Assembly: GCA_015179025.1 (NCBI GenBank)
Contig: WHUX01000228.1
Coordinates: 1 to 64,000 of the forward strand
Source: Terfezia claveryi
Lineage: Eukaryota; Ascomycota; Pezizomycetes; Pezizales; Pezizaceae
Direction: 5' to 3'
DNA length: 64,000 nucleotides
This document shows, piece after piece, positions 33,813-44,813 of this stretch (position 1 is the stretch's first letter; each line of letters opens with the position of its first letter). A model generated the notes under the pieces. The model made no database searches. It had not been told where the DNA came from and saw only the letters and a program-made list of their open reading frames with translations. The translations under genes were made by a program, and so were the position numbers.

Positions 33813-34373
33813 CTATACACTTAGCTGGAATCGAGGAATATTTTCCGGTTGGATAGTAACTGGTTCCTGAAGGGCAGGAATTATTGCTTGTATTTTGCTA
33901 AGAGCAGGTTCTTCTAGTATCATGTCCCATCCAGTCAAATGAGCCACATAGAACGTTCGTTCTTCTACATAACCTATCCAATCAAGTTTAATAGTACAAG
34001 CTTTGTCTATCATTCCTTTTGAGCCTTTAATTGCAGTACTTAACGATTTTTTATCAATACTTCTAGTCTGTATTTTGTATAGGTGTACAAATTGAGAATT
34101 AATTAAGTCTCCTCCCTTTGTTTGGAGATCAATTAAAGCTAGTGCGGGGTGTTCCTTAGCTCTAATGAATACCTTGCTAAAATCTGGTACCTGTCTTGAC
34201 AAGGGTCGTTCCTTGATTTTATCCTTGTTGTTTTTATCCTTGGTGGCTATCGGCATAGCTAAATCTTGTGCGGCTGTACATATGGGTACCTTATTTTTTC
34301 GTTTCCTACAGTCCTTGTAGGAGTGTCCAGGGTTCCAACACCATAGATATTTCTTGTCTCTAATTAATTGCAT
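33813..34373 (-). CDS. D1 gag end and protease, open fragment
   Basis: 186 codons. The N-terminus holds a zinc knuckle that lost its first Cys (KKYLWCWNPGHSYKDC; D2 has KKCLWCW). The protease region has ALIDLQTKGGDLINSQFVHL, where the usual D-S/T-G-A is replaced by D-L-Q-T; D2 agrees. Then WDMILEEPALSK takes the place of the usual ILG block. It ends FQLSV. This motif appears to be a family feature, not damage. Confidence 0.7.
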   Translation of the reverse strand: MQLIRDKKYLWCWNPGHSYKDCRKRKNKVPICTAAQDLAMPIATKDKNNKDKIKERPLSRQVPDFSKVFIRAKEHPALALIDLQTKGGDLINSQFVHLYKIQTRSIDKKSLSTAIKGSKGMIDKACTIKLDWIGYVEERTFYVAHLTGWDMILEEPALSKIQAIIPALQEPVTIQPENIPRFQLSV

Positions 34374-34399
34374 CTTCGTCTTCTGATCTAATTTTTTTG

Positions 34400-36015
34400 T
34401 GATGGTGTCCCAATCTGAGTCCTTCTGATTTTCTGTGTTGGGTTTGGTGTTGGGATTGCTGCTAGGATTAAATCCTGTTTTTTATCATTGATTCTGGTCC
34501 CTGCATAGACCGTGACTTCGATTTTCATTCCGAGGGTGTTGTCGTCGGGATGTATTCAGTATGGATGGTAGGGCAATATCCATCTTGGAAGCTTCATATG
34601 ACTCTGCTTGACGCACGAGCTGATCATATGACCATTCTTTTTAATTAAAGGAATCAATGTAGCTGACATGTATGGCGGCAGGTGATTAAGAAACTTTCTT
34701 CTTTTTACTTCCTGCGATATTGACTGTTTACCATTCTCATCAATTAATTTGATTTGCATTTCAGTGAGCCAATTGGCAAACTGTTTAATCCCCATGTGAC
34801 GTCCATCCTTGTATGGTGTAGCTGTCTCCCATCATTTCCATAAAATATCTTTGCTAGTGGAGGGTATCAGAAAATCCCTTAGTACTAGCATGAAGCTGAA
34901 GAATTTAGCATCCTTCCCTTTTTCTCTGATGAATTGATTATAAGTAGTAAGTATGCTTCCTTCCATTCTGAATCCAACAATTTCCAAAGCTAAAGCGCCT
35001 TCTAAATCTATCCTTTTTAGAACCAACCAACGTTGCATTGCTGTGGCCCAAGAGTCAAAATATTGTGAGTCTTGCCATTTTTTGTCTTCTCCTTTCACCT
35101 TTTCTGGTAGATCAATCTTTATTCCTCTTAAAACATCTGTTGTTTTATGTTACCTGCTGTAACTATTCCTGTAGTTGATTCCTATTATTGATGTTCAACT
35201 GATTTTCCTTGTTGGGTCTTTCTAACTAAAGGTTGACTTGCACCTGACGATGCATTATCAGAGTCCAAGCTGTCATCTCTGCTATCATCGGGATCTCGTC
35301 CTCCTCCTTGAGATTTCTGCTTTTGTGGATCGGGTCCTGTTTCCAGATCGTCATCATCTTCCGGTAGTTGTATATCTTCTGGTGGTTGGTTTTTGTCGCT
35401 TAGTTCTTTGGCTGACCTAGTCCTCCTTTCTGGTGTCTCAGGTGCTCGACCTTTGCCTTTTGATTAATCTTTCGGTGTTCTCAAGAACGCTCTTGGAAGT
35501 TCTCTGCTAGGATTGAAAAAATGCTCCGCGGTATGTGCCGATTCTTCTAGATGAGTGCCACTCATCATAAAAGCCATGATTTCTTCCCAGTTATTTATTA
35601 CCCAATTCGGTTTCCTTAAAAGTGGAACAACAGGTTTCTTTAATTCCTTGCTTAAAAATGCATACATTTCTAAATCCTTTTCTTTAAATGAGTAAGGTGT
35701 TAGCCATAAATAGTGTTTTACTATGGCTTCCATTAAGAGTCGAGTATCATCAGAATGATACTGTTAGGCATGTCCCATTGAGCGAGTATATTTTAAAATC
35801 TCCTCAATTGTTGGAAGATGTCTATCCCAAAATTCTTCTGGTGCTAGAGGTAGAGACATACTAAAATATAGTTTGGCTCCTGCTCCGCCTGGTTCTCCTA
35901 TTTCTATATCTATGGGCAGATTTATTTCCTCTTCCGTATTAGGAACTACAAATCTGGTCTTTCTGGGAGTTTCTTCTACTAATTTCTTAATATCTTTGGT
36001 AATATAGTTAACCAT
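34400..36015 (-). pseudogene. D1 gag
   Basis: Starts at ATG 36015 (MVNYITKDIKKLVEETP). Segments: 36015-35764, 35733-35464 (KPNWVINNWEEIMAFMMSGT), 35098-34832 (SQYFDSWATAMQRWLVLKRI, retrotransposon gag core) and 34795-34556 (NWLTEMQIKLIDENGKQ). Stops and frameshifts separate them. Acidic sequence lies between 35100 and 35460. Confidence 0.78.
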
Positions 36016-36053
36016 CTCGACCTCTTAGTCTTCTTACTAAGTTCAGATGCCAA

Positions 36054-36653
36054 ATGTCTGATTTCGTCATCTGTCCACAACCAAATGCAGCTGGTTATGC
36101 GATACGATCGTCGAGTTACTTTTCTTCTTTAGTACCTTTCTGTGCTGATGGTGTAGTGGCTGATGATCCTTATGATCTCCATTCGACTGACAGTTCTGTT
36201 GGCTCGGTGGCTCACGAGGCTGGTGAGGCTGGATGTCAGGATCCTGATGTTTCTTATGGTCCTGGTTTTTCTTCGTCTACTGGTCTAGAATCTAGTACTA
36301 GTTCTTCCGGCAAGAGTGTCACTTTTCTGATTGGTGTGTTTGGGTAGACGTTGGGGGCACAGAGGTATTGGTAGAGATGTCTGGGCCTAAGGAAGGTTCT
36401 GATGGAGGTAATTCTTTTCTGGAGGAAATGGCTGCAGTGGAGGCAGCGAGATTTGAGCCTTGGGATTGTGACGCTTGGTTGTTTAGACCAATTATTCCTG
36501 GGACCTGGAGGGCCGGTTTTCAATGGTGTACTGGATTTACAGATACAGATATAATGGCGGTTGCCAGTAGTGCAAGATGAGTTGTCATCTTATTGGGAAA
36601 AGTGTTGTGAACGAGGGTGGGATTGTTTAATGTTAGATACCACTGCCTATTAG
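36054..36653 (+). pseudogene. Antisense ORF of D1 (aORF)
   Basis: On the strand opposite to gag, between gag and 5' LTR. ATG 36054 (MSDFVICPQPNAAG), TAG 36651-36653. Three single-base deletions relative to D2 break it. The N-terminal half is rich in Asp, Ser and Gly; the C-terminal half has WDCDAWLFRPIIPGTW and a Cys/Trp-rich tail (RGWDCLMLDTTAY). No known domain recognised. The sense strand of this segment has many stops. Confidence 0.6.
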
Positions 36654-36880
36654 AGCTCTGCTTAGCTTGCTTCAAGTCTTTTGTTGATGTATGCAGTTGA
36701 GAGTCTGATGTCTCGTTGTTGGATTTTTTATATTGGCTAGCTAGTTGAATATTGATATTGATTTTATATGTGCACTTAGGTGTCGAATTGTATACACTTG
36801 CATGTGTGTAATAAAAGTATCCGAAGGTTGATCAGGCCTTGGATTTAAGAGTAAAGATTAGGTAAGTAAGTTAAAAAAAA

Positions 36881-37556
36881 TGTAATGAATGGTACTAGAC
36901 AGTATTCATTCGGTACCATTTATACAATCTATATCCATAGGCACGGACGTTTGTGTATTTCGGTTCTGCTGAGGTAAGACCTCAGAAGGGTAGGGAATTA
37001 CTATGTGGGACGTTCCCGAAGGGAACAGTAATTAACTGGTGTAATCTATCTTATATGATTTGTGCTATCTAAGCTATATGATCTTGATCTGATCGGAATA
37101 TAGGCTTGCTGCTCTGTATGCATACTTGGTTGCTTCTTGTCTTTCTTGTGGATTCCAGAGGGAATCCAGCGGCCTATTTATACTCCCTGAGATCTGATGA
37201 CTAAGGAAATAAATACAATAAGGGTGGCACACCAGAAGGTGGTGCGCTGTACAAAAGGGGTCATGTGGCCATAGTAATGAGTCACACGCCTTAAAGGATG
37301 GTCATGTGGCCATAGTAATGAGTCACATGCCTTAAACAGAGGTCATGCGGCCATAATAAGGGTGTCTTTATATGGCAAGTGCCATGGAACTTCCCATGGC
37401 AAATTCCGCGTGCTATGGACGCTTATAAAGCAATAGGAGGTGGTAGAAGGCTAGTCCTTCAACCGAGAGGCTTAGTTACATAACATAGTACTAATATAGG
37501 AAATACAAAAGTATATAATCAATTATATAAGCAATGAAACAACGTTCTCCATTACA
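36881..37556 (-). mobile_element. 5' LTR of D1
   Basis: 676 bp, same family as 29987-30666. In element sense it starts TGTAATGGAGAACG and ends CATTCATTACA, followed by an oligo(T) run where a primer-binding site would be expected; no tRNA match is obvious. Confidence 0.9.
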
Positions 37557-37561
37557 GTACT

Positions 37562-37860
37562 GCGGAGTTCACGCTTTGTCATATATCCCGTAAGAATTCA
37601 TGCATGCGCGGGCTTATATAAGTATATATATGCGAGAAACCCATATGCTTACTGCGTATATATATATATGCGAGAAATCCATGCATTCACGGGCTTATAT
37701 AGGTATATATATGCGAGAAATCCATGCATTCGCGCGCTTATATATATATATATGTGAGAAACTCGTGCTTTTGGAGACATATATATATATATGGGAGAAA
37801 CTCGTGCTTTTGGAGACATATATATATGTTCTGGTCCATTCCGGGATCCGGGCCATACCG
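37562..37860 (+). repeat. Repeat R, copy 1, right half
   Basis: Continuation of R after D1 (tgcggagttcacgctttgt...). It contains (TA)n runs alternating with gcgagaaatccatgcattcgcg-type units, then ttctggtcc. It aligns with 63840-64000. Confidence 0.8.
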
Positions 37861-38456
37861 GTATGGACTGGATATCACAATGGACCAGGCCATTATGGGA
37901 TTAAATTGTTCAATGTTACGGATAGCAACAAGGATTTACTACAACACCACAGCGGCCACAGCGACATTAAAAGTACTAAATAGGGACATATCCGATATGA
38001 AGGTAATTTTGTAGCAACATTTGGTCAAAAAACATCGGAGATAACATAAGTGACCTATCGAAGAAAATACTCAGTAGAGGTATACCCGAAATGAAGGTTA
38101 TTATGTAGAGAAACATTAGGTTAAAGAACATGAGGTTGTAGCATGCGCAATAGTAGCCTTTAAAGATCACAATACCATAACTTCTTTGCAACAAACATAA
38201 GTGTTTTAACCATTGCTTTGCTTAATTACACTCTTACCGGTCTCTACAATATTACACTCTTACCACTAGCGGAAGCATGCAAAACACCATTATCTAGAGC
38301 CAGCGGAAGCATGAATTGCATGTATATATAGAGGTCAAAAAGCCATCATTTCTATATGTTTGTCTTCTCATTCGTTTCCCATATATGGGTATTTCCTCCT
38401 TTGTGCTAGGTTTTGCCCATTGTAGGAGAAGCCCCAACCGTTGCGGTGGGATGATT
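37861..38456. other. No gene seen
   Basis: A ~93-bp segment occurs twice in diverged form (cgatatgaaggtaattttgtag near 37992 and cgaaatgaaggttattatgtag near 38088). Otherwise AT-rich, without recognisable features. Confidence 0.45.
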
Positions 38457-39176
38457 TGTAATGGAGAACGATATTTTATTGCTTATATAATTGATTATAT
38501 ACTTTTGTATTTCCTATATTACTACTATATTATGTAACTAAGCCTCTCGGTTGAAGGACTAGCCTTCTACCACCTCCTATTGCTTTATAAGCGTCCATAG
38601 CACGTGGAATTTGCCATGGGAAGTTCCATGGCACTTGCCATATGAAGACACCCTCATTATGGCCGCGTGACCTCTGTTTAAAGCATGTGACTCATTACTA
38701 TGGCCACATGACCATCGTTTATGGCGTGTGACTCACTACTATGGCCACATGACATCGTTTATGGCGTGTGACTCATTACTATAGCCACATGACCCCTTTT
38801 GTACAGCGCACCACCTTCTGGTGTGCTACCCTTTATTGTATTTATTTCCTTAGTCATCAGATCTCAGAGGAGTATAAATAGGCCGCTGGATTCCCTCTGG
38901 AATCCACAAGAAAGACAAGAAGCAACCAAGCAAGCACACAGAGCAAGCAAGCCTATATTCTGATCAGATCAAGATTATATAGCTTAGATAGCACAAATCA
39001 TATAAGATAGATTACACCAGTTAATTACTGTTCCCTCCGGGAATGTCCTACATAGTAATCTCCCTACCCTTCTGAGGTCTTACCTCAGCAGAACCGAAAT
39101 ACACAAACGTCCGTGCCTACAGATATAGATTGTATAAACGGTACCGAATGAATACTGTCTAGTACCATTCATTACA
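38457..39176 (+). mobile_element. 5' LTR of D2
   Basis: 720 bp. It holds a 41-bp repeat with three TGACTCA sites (38688, 38729 and 38769) and a TATA box TATAAATA at 38873-38880, about 100 bp further on. D1 LTRs have one repeat unit fewer. TATA position implies that the U3/R boundary lies shortly after 38900. Confidence 0.9.
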
Positions 39177-39404
39177 TTTTTTTTAACTTACTTACCTAAT
39201 CTTTACTCTTAAATCCAAGGCCTGATCAACCTTCGGATACCTTTATTACACTCACGCAAGTGTATACAATTCGACACCCAAGTGCACATATAAAATCGAT
39301 ATCGTTATTCAACTAGCTAGCCAACAAAAAATCCAACAAACGAGACATCAGACTCTCAACTGCAGTACATCAACAAAAGACTTAGAAGCAAGCTAAGCAG
39401 AGCT

Positions 39405-40007
39405 CTAATGGGCAGTGGTATCCCACATTAAACAATCCCACCCTCGTTTACAACACTTTTCCCAATAAGATCGACAACTCATCTTGTACTCCTGGCAATC
39501 GCCATTACATCTGTACCTGTAAATCCAGTACACCATTGAAAAACTGGCCCCCCAGGTCCCAGGAATAATTGGTCTAAACAACCAAGCGTCACAATCCCAA
39601 GACTCAAATCTCGCTGCCTCCACTGCAGCCATTTCCTCCAAAAAGAATTACCTCCATCAGAACCTTCCTTAGGCCCAGACATTTCTACCAATACCTCTGC
39701 GCCCCCAATGTCTACCTCAACACACCAATCAGAAAACGTGACACTCTTGCCGGAAGAACTAGAACTAGATTCTAGACCAGTATACAAAGAAAAACCAGGA
39801 CCATAAGAAACATCAGGATCCTGACATCCAGCCTCACCAGCCTCATAAGCCACTGAGCCAACAGAACCGTCAGTCGAACGGAGATCATAAGGATCATCAG
39901 CCACCACACCATCAGCACAGAAAGGTGCCAAAGAAGAAAAGTAACTCGACGATCGTATCGCATAACCAGCTGCATTTGGTTGCTGGACAGACGACGAAAT
40001 CAGACAT
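39405..40007 (-). pseudogene. Antisense ORF of D2 (aORF)
   Basis: Minus-strand reading from ATG 40007 to TAG near 39405, 201 codons including stop. One base is inserted near 39985 and one lost near 39645, so the two ends are in the same frame. The middle, 39931-39479, is open. Comparison with D1 shows each copy broken at different single bases, meaning the common ancestor was open throughout. The C-terminal tail YRYRCNGDCQEYKMSC ... GWDC is Cys-rich. Function unknown. Confidence 0.62.
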
Positions 40008-40055
40008 AATAGCGTCTGAACTTAGTAACAAGACTAAGAGGTCGAACAGTTAACT

Positions 40056-41760
40056 ATGTTACCTGAAGATATTAAGAAATTAGTAGAAGAAACTCCCAGA
40101 AAGACTAGATTTATAGTTCCTAATATAGAAGGGGAAATAAATCTGCCCATGGATATAGAAATAGGAGAACCAGGTGGAGTGGAACCAAACTATATTTTAG
40201 TATGGCTCTACCTCTCGCACCAGAAGAATTTTGGGATAGACATTTCCAACAATTGAGGAGATTTTGAAATACACTCGCTCAATGGGACATGCCCAACAGT
40301 ATCATCCTGATGATACTCGACTCTTAATGGAAGCCATAGTAAAACACTATTATGGCTAACACCTTACCCATTCAAAGAAAAGGACTTAGAAATGAATGCA
40401 TTTTTAAGTAAAGAATTAAAGAAACCTGTTGTTCCACTCTTAAGGAAACCGAATTGGGTAATAAATAACTGGGAAGAAATAATGGCATTCATGATGAGCG
40501 GCACTCATCTAGAAGAATCAGCACATACCGCAGAGGATTTTTTCAATCCTAGCAAAGAACTTCCAGGAGCGTTCCTGAGAACACCGAAAGATCAATCGAA
40601 AGGCAAAGGTCGAGTACCTGAGACACAGAAAGGAGGACTGGGTCAGCCAAAGAACCAGATAACAAAGACCAACCACTAGAAGATATAGAATTACCAGAAG
40701 ATGATGATGATCTAGATACAGGACTAGACCAACAGAAGTAGAAAACGCAAGGAGGAGGACGAGACCCTGATGATAGTGGAGATGATAGCTCGGACTCTGA
40801 TAAGGCATCGTTAGTTGCAAGTCAAACTCTTAAAAGAAAACCCAAACGAGGAAAATCAGTTGAACACCAGCAATGGGAATCTATAACAGGAATGGTTACA
40901 ACGGGTAACTATAAAGCAACGAATGCTTTAAAAGGAATAAAGATTGATATGCCAGAAAAATTAAGAGGAGAAACAAAAAATGGCAAGACTCACAATATTT
41001 TGACTCTTGGGCCACAGCAATGCAACATTGGTTTATTCTCAAAAGAATAGATTTAGAAGGCGCTTCAGCTCTAGAAATTGTTGGATTCAGAATGGAAGGG
41101 AGCGCGCTCACTACTTATAATCAATTCCTAAGAGAAAAGGAAAGAATGCGACATTCTTTGGATTCATACTAGCGCTAAGGGATTTTCTGATACCCTCTAC
41201 TAGTAAGGACATTTTGTGGAAAGATGGGAGACAGCCATACCATACAAAACGGACGTCACATGGGAATCAAACAGTTTGCCAACTGGCTTACTGAAATGCA
41301 AATCAAATTGATTGACAAGGATGGCAAACAATCAATATCGCAGGAAGTAAAAAGAAGAAAGTTTCTTAATCACCTGCCGCCACATATGTCAGCTACATTA
41401 ATTCCTTTAATCAAAGAAGAATGGTCATATGATCAGCTCGTATATCAAGCGGAGTCATATGAAGCTTCCAAAAAGGATATTGCCCCACCATCCACAACAA
41501 ATACATCCCGATGACAACACCCTCGGAATGAAAATCGAAGTCACGGTCCACGCAGGGACCAGAATCAACGACAAAAAACAGGATTTAATCCTAGCAGCAA
41601 TCCCAACACCAAACCCAACACAGAAAATGGAAGGACTCAGATTGGGACACCATCACAAAAAAATTGGATCAGAAGACGAAGATGCAATTAATTAAGACAA
41701 GAAATGTCTATGGTGTTGGAACCCTGGACACTCCTACAAGGACTGTAGGAAACGAAAAAA
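40056..41760 (+). pseudogene. D2 gag
   Basis: Begins MLPEDIKKLVEETPRKTRF at 40056. Further parts: 40392-40679 (KPNWVINNWEEIMAF), 40980-41220 (SQYFDSWATAMQHW, gag core), 41224-41514 (KQFANWLTEMQIKLI). A CCHC knuckle KKCLWCWNPGHSYKDC lies at about 41699-41749, intact. Separated by frameshifts. Confidence 0.8.
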
Positions 41761-41779
41761 TAAGGTACCCATGCGTACA

Positions 41780-42235
41780 GCCGCACAAGATTTAGCTATG
41801 CCGATAGCCACCAAGGATAAAAACAATAAGGATAAAATCAAGGAATGACCCTTGTCAAGACAGGTACCAGATTTTAGTAAGGTATTCGTTAGAGCTAACA
41901 ACACCCCGCACTAGCTTTAATTGATCTCCAAACAAAGGGAGGAGACTTAATCAATTCTCAATTTGTACACCTGTACAAAATACCGACTAGAAGTATCGAG
42001 AAGAAATCATTAAGTACTGCAATTAAAGGCTCAAAGGGAACGATAGACAAAGCTTGTACTATCAAACTTGATTGGATAGGTTATGTAGAAGAACGAACGT
42101 TCTATGTAGCTCATTTGACCGGATGGGACATGATACTAGGAGAACCTGCTCTCAGCAAAGTGTGAGCAATAATTCCTGCCCATCAGGAACCAGTTACTAT
42201 CCAGCCGAAAACATTCCACGATTCCAGCTAAGTGT
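41780..42235 (+). pseudogene. D2 protease region
   Basis: Contains ALIDLQTKGGDLINSQFVHL after a frameshift near 41900 and WDMILGEPALSK near 42125. The same non-standard active-site block as D1. Confidence 0.72.
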
Positions 42236-42376
42236 ATAGAAGGGATCTAGAACTATGGCGAATGGTATAAGATCAGCGTATACACAGGTCAGCTGTGAAT
42301 CAGTCACAGATTATAGTGAACCGGATAATTGGGAAAATATTAGTGACGCAGAAGAAACCATTCAGAAAGAGAACTC

Positions 42377-43870
42377 GTGACAGCTGTTTCTACGGTACAG
42401 AAACAATTCAACCCTGTAACGGAGTTTCCCTCATTATTTCCCAAGACAATTCCACGGGAATTACCTCCACTAAGAAAAATTAATCACTCTATCAAACCAA
42501 AAGCAGTAGCTACTTGGATACCAAAATGGCGACCCTCAGGACATCGATTTAACAACAAATCCATGACAAATTAGTTGAAGAAGAAGCATCAGGTCATATA
42601 TATAGAGTAGAAAATGACATAAATGCTGTAGTCATGTTCACTATCCCTAAATGAGATAAACCGGAAGAAGCCAGACATGTCAATGATTGTCGAGACCGCA
42701 ATTTAGCTGTCGAACCGGACCACACCCCATTGCCAGATATTAATGAAGCAATTGAACTAGTAGCGGAGAATCCCATTTGGACTAAGGTCGACTTAGCCGA
42801 CGGATTTTTTAATATCAGGAACGATGAAGAATCTGAGCAACACTCTACCTTTTTATGTCACATGGGATATTTCAGAAGTAGAGTTATGCAACAAGGGGAT
42901 CGTAACGCACCAGCTACCATGGTTCGCATTATGCATGAAATTTTTAAGGACATGGTCTATAAAAATTTAATCATCTATATTGATGATATTATTATATTCT
43001 CTAAAACGTATGAAGAATATGTAGAATTATTGAAGAAAGTACTTCAATGTCTACAGGACGAGAAATTTTATCTCAAAGAAAGCAAATGCCAGTTCTTTAC
43101 TCCAAGATTGGAAATCTTAGGACACGTTTTGACATCAGATGGATTACATGTAGACCCGAAGAAGAGGACTACTATATTAATATTTCCAACTCCTACAAGA
43201 AAAAAGGATCTTAGAGGATTCCTTGGAATCGTTAATTATCTCAGCAGATTTATTCCTGACTTGGCATCGTATGCAAGCACCCTGTCAGAACTACAAGGAG
43301 AAACAAAGAAATGGGAATGGACAGATACTCATAATGCAGCGTTTGAAAAACTCAAGGAACTCGTGAATTCCCACATGTTTTAAAACCCTGGAATAATGAA
43401 TCTACTGAACCCAAATATTTAGTCTGTGATGCTAGTGATGTAGGACTAGGATCTTAGATAGGTCAAGGACCATTAACGCACATCAGACCATCATGCTTCC
43501 ACTCTAGAAAATTTAATCCAGCACAACTCAATTATCCTACCTTTCAAAAGAATTATTAGTGATTATTGACTCATTAAAATTTTTTGAAGCACAATTAAGA
43601 GGTCACAAGTTCACTATCCTTACCAACCACAAACCGTTAGTAACCTTCCATACTCAAATGCCTGCAAGTCAAAAATTGAGGCGATGGCAAGATTACCTAT
43701 GGAATTTGATACAGACATACAGCATACCGCAGGAAAGGAAAATTTGATAGCAGACGCTCTATCAAGAAAGCATAAATACTTGGATACTCCACCACCGAGG
43801 ACGATTATATCTCCAACAGCATCGATCCTCCTAACCATACCTACAACCGCAACATCTCTACCAACGCTTT
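42377..43870 (+). pseudogene. D2 reverse transcriptase and RNase H
   Basis: 42730-43383 is an open 217-codon stretch with WTKVDLADGFFNIR (motif A), FRSRVMQQGDRNAPATM (motif B area) and IIYIDDIIIFSKTYEEY (catalytic Asp pair). RNase H continues through 43390-43870 with KYLVCDASDVGLG, LTNHKPLVTF (D changed to N) and ADALSRKHKYLDTP. A TAG near 43456 and several frame changes interrupt it. Confidence 0.87.
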
Positions 43871-43910
43871 AAGAACTTTCCACTTACCAGAAACCCCTAC
43901 TCAGAACAAT

Positions 43911-44813
43911 ATGGTTTCTCGCGGAGCTATCAATTTCAAGCATGTCGACTGCGACTTCAACAAATGTCGTGGAAGAGCCGAAGAACTTGGACACCATATT
44001 TTCTGTCCATACTTCGAGAGCATACAGGATGAAGAAAGCCAATATGACATGATGAAGGAAGAAGAGTCCTCAGACGATGAGACTCTATCTACTATACCAG
44101 AAGAAATTTTCAGTAGGTATGATCGTGTACCCAATATAAACAAGAACAAACCCTTAACAGTTCTTGGACTAAGATATAGGCCTCCATCTTCTGAAAACAC
44201 ACAACAAAATACCCTCGCTCCTGAAAAAGCGAAAGAAATTGCTATCGACCTGGCTCATAGCAATTGGCAACAACACAAAAGGATGCACTGGTCCTTTTGC
44301 CGTGATTTTTACTGTCCAGTTCATGGCAGTTCCCATGCCATGAACAACCGCATGTTCACCGTCGAAACATGTGCAATCTGCAACCACCACGGACATGGCA
44401 GTTTGAACTGTGACCTGACAGCCTCAGTTCTTAAGAAGGAGAAGGAATTCCTTACGACTCATATTCCGCATATCTTATCCGCAAATGAGCCTCAAAAAGA
44501 ACTAGCACTAGTACAACAAACGCCAGCTTATCCACCTCCACCAGCTCTCAGCCGTGAAGAAGCTATCCAGGAAATCGGAGAATGGGCAAAAAGATGGATT
44601 GCCAACAAGCCGACACAACCCACTCTCCAACCCAGCATTCAGTTCAGTAACCCTACCAAACAGATGACCAACCGACAAATGGAACAGGAGATCTTGAATA
44701 CTCCTGTTGCCCCACAACAACCATGGAATGCACCCAACAACCAGCTGCAAGCAGCAGTAATGCAATTCCAATCAACACCGCCGCCGTCACCACTCGTTCT
44801 AAAAAGCGAGTAG
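43911..44813 (+). CDS. D2 zinc-rich region 1, between RNase H and integrase
   Basis: 300 open codons. HVDCDFNKCRGRAEELGHH is a possible zinc cluster, followed by an acidic stretch (EEESSDDETLSTIPEE), HWSFCRDFYCPVHGSSH and the classical CCHC knuckle CAICNHHGHGSLNC. The second half is Pro/Gln-rich (QQTPAYPPPPALSREEAIQE). It is not a standard part of a Ty3 polyprotein. It overlaps the next frame by about 90 bp, suggesting a frame change in one continuous region. Confidence 0.72.
   Translation: MVSRGAINFKHVDCDFNKCRGRAEELGHHIFCPYFESIQDEESQYDMMKEEESSDDETLSTIPEEIFSRYDRVPNINKNKPLTVLGLRYRPPSSENTQQNTLAPEKAKEIAIDLAHSNWQQHKRMHWSFCRDFYCPVHGSSHAMNNRMFTVETCAICNHHGHGSLNCDLTASVLKKEKEFLTTHIPHILSANEPQKELALVQQTPAYPPPPALSREEAIQEIGEWAKRWIANKPTQPTLQPSIQFSNPTKQMTNRQMEQEILNTPVAPQQPWNAPNNQLQAAVMQFQSTPPPSPLVLKSE

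Larger units (their letters stand above)
29987..37556 (-). mobile_element. Ty3/gypsy element D1, integrase-deleted
   Basis: LTRs at 29987-30666 and 36881-37556 with a perfect 5-bp target duplication GTACT (29982-29986 and 37557-37561). Read on the minus strand the order is 5' LTR, antisense-ORF region, gag, protease, RT-RNase H, zinc-rich region, then a deletion of integrase, chromodomain and 3' LTR. The empty site exists at about 63836. Compared with D2, about 1.4 kb is missing near 31187. Confidence 0.92.
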
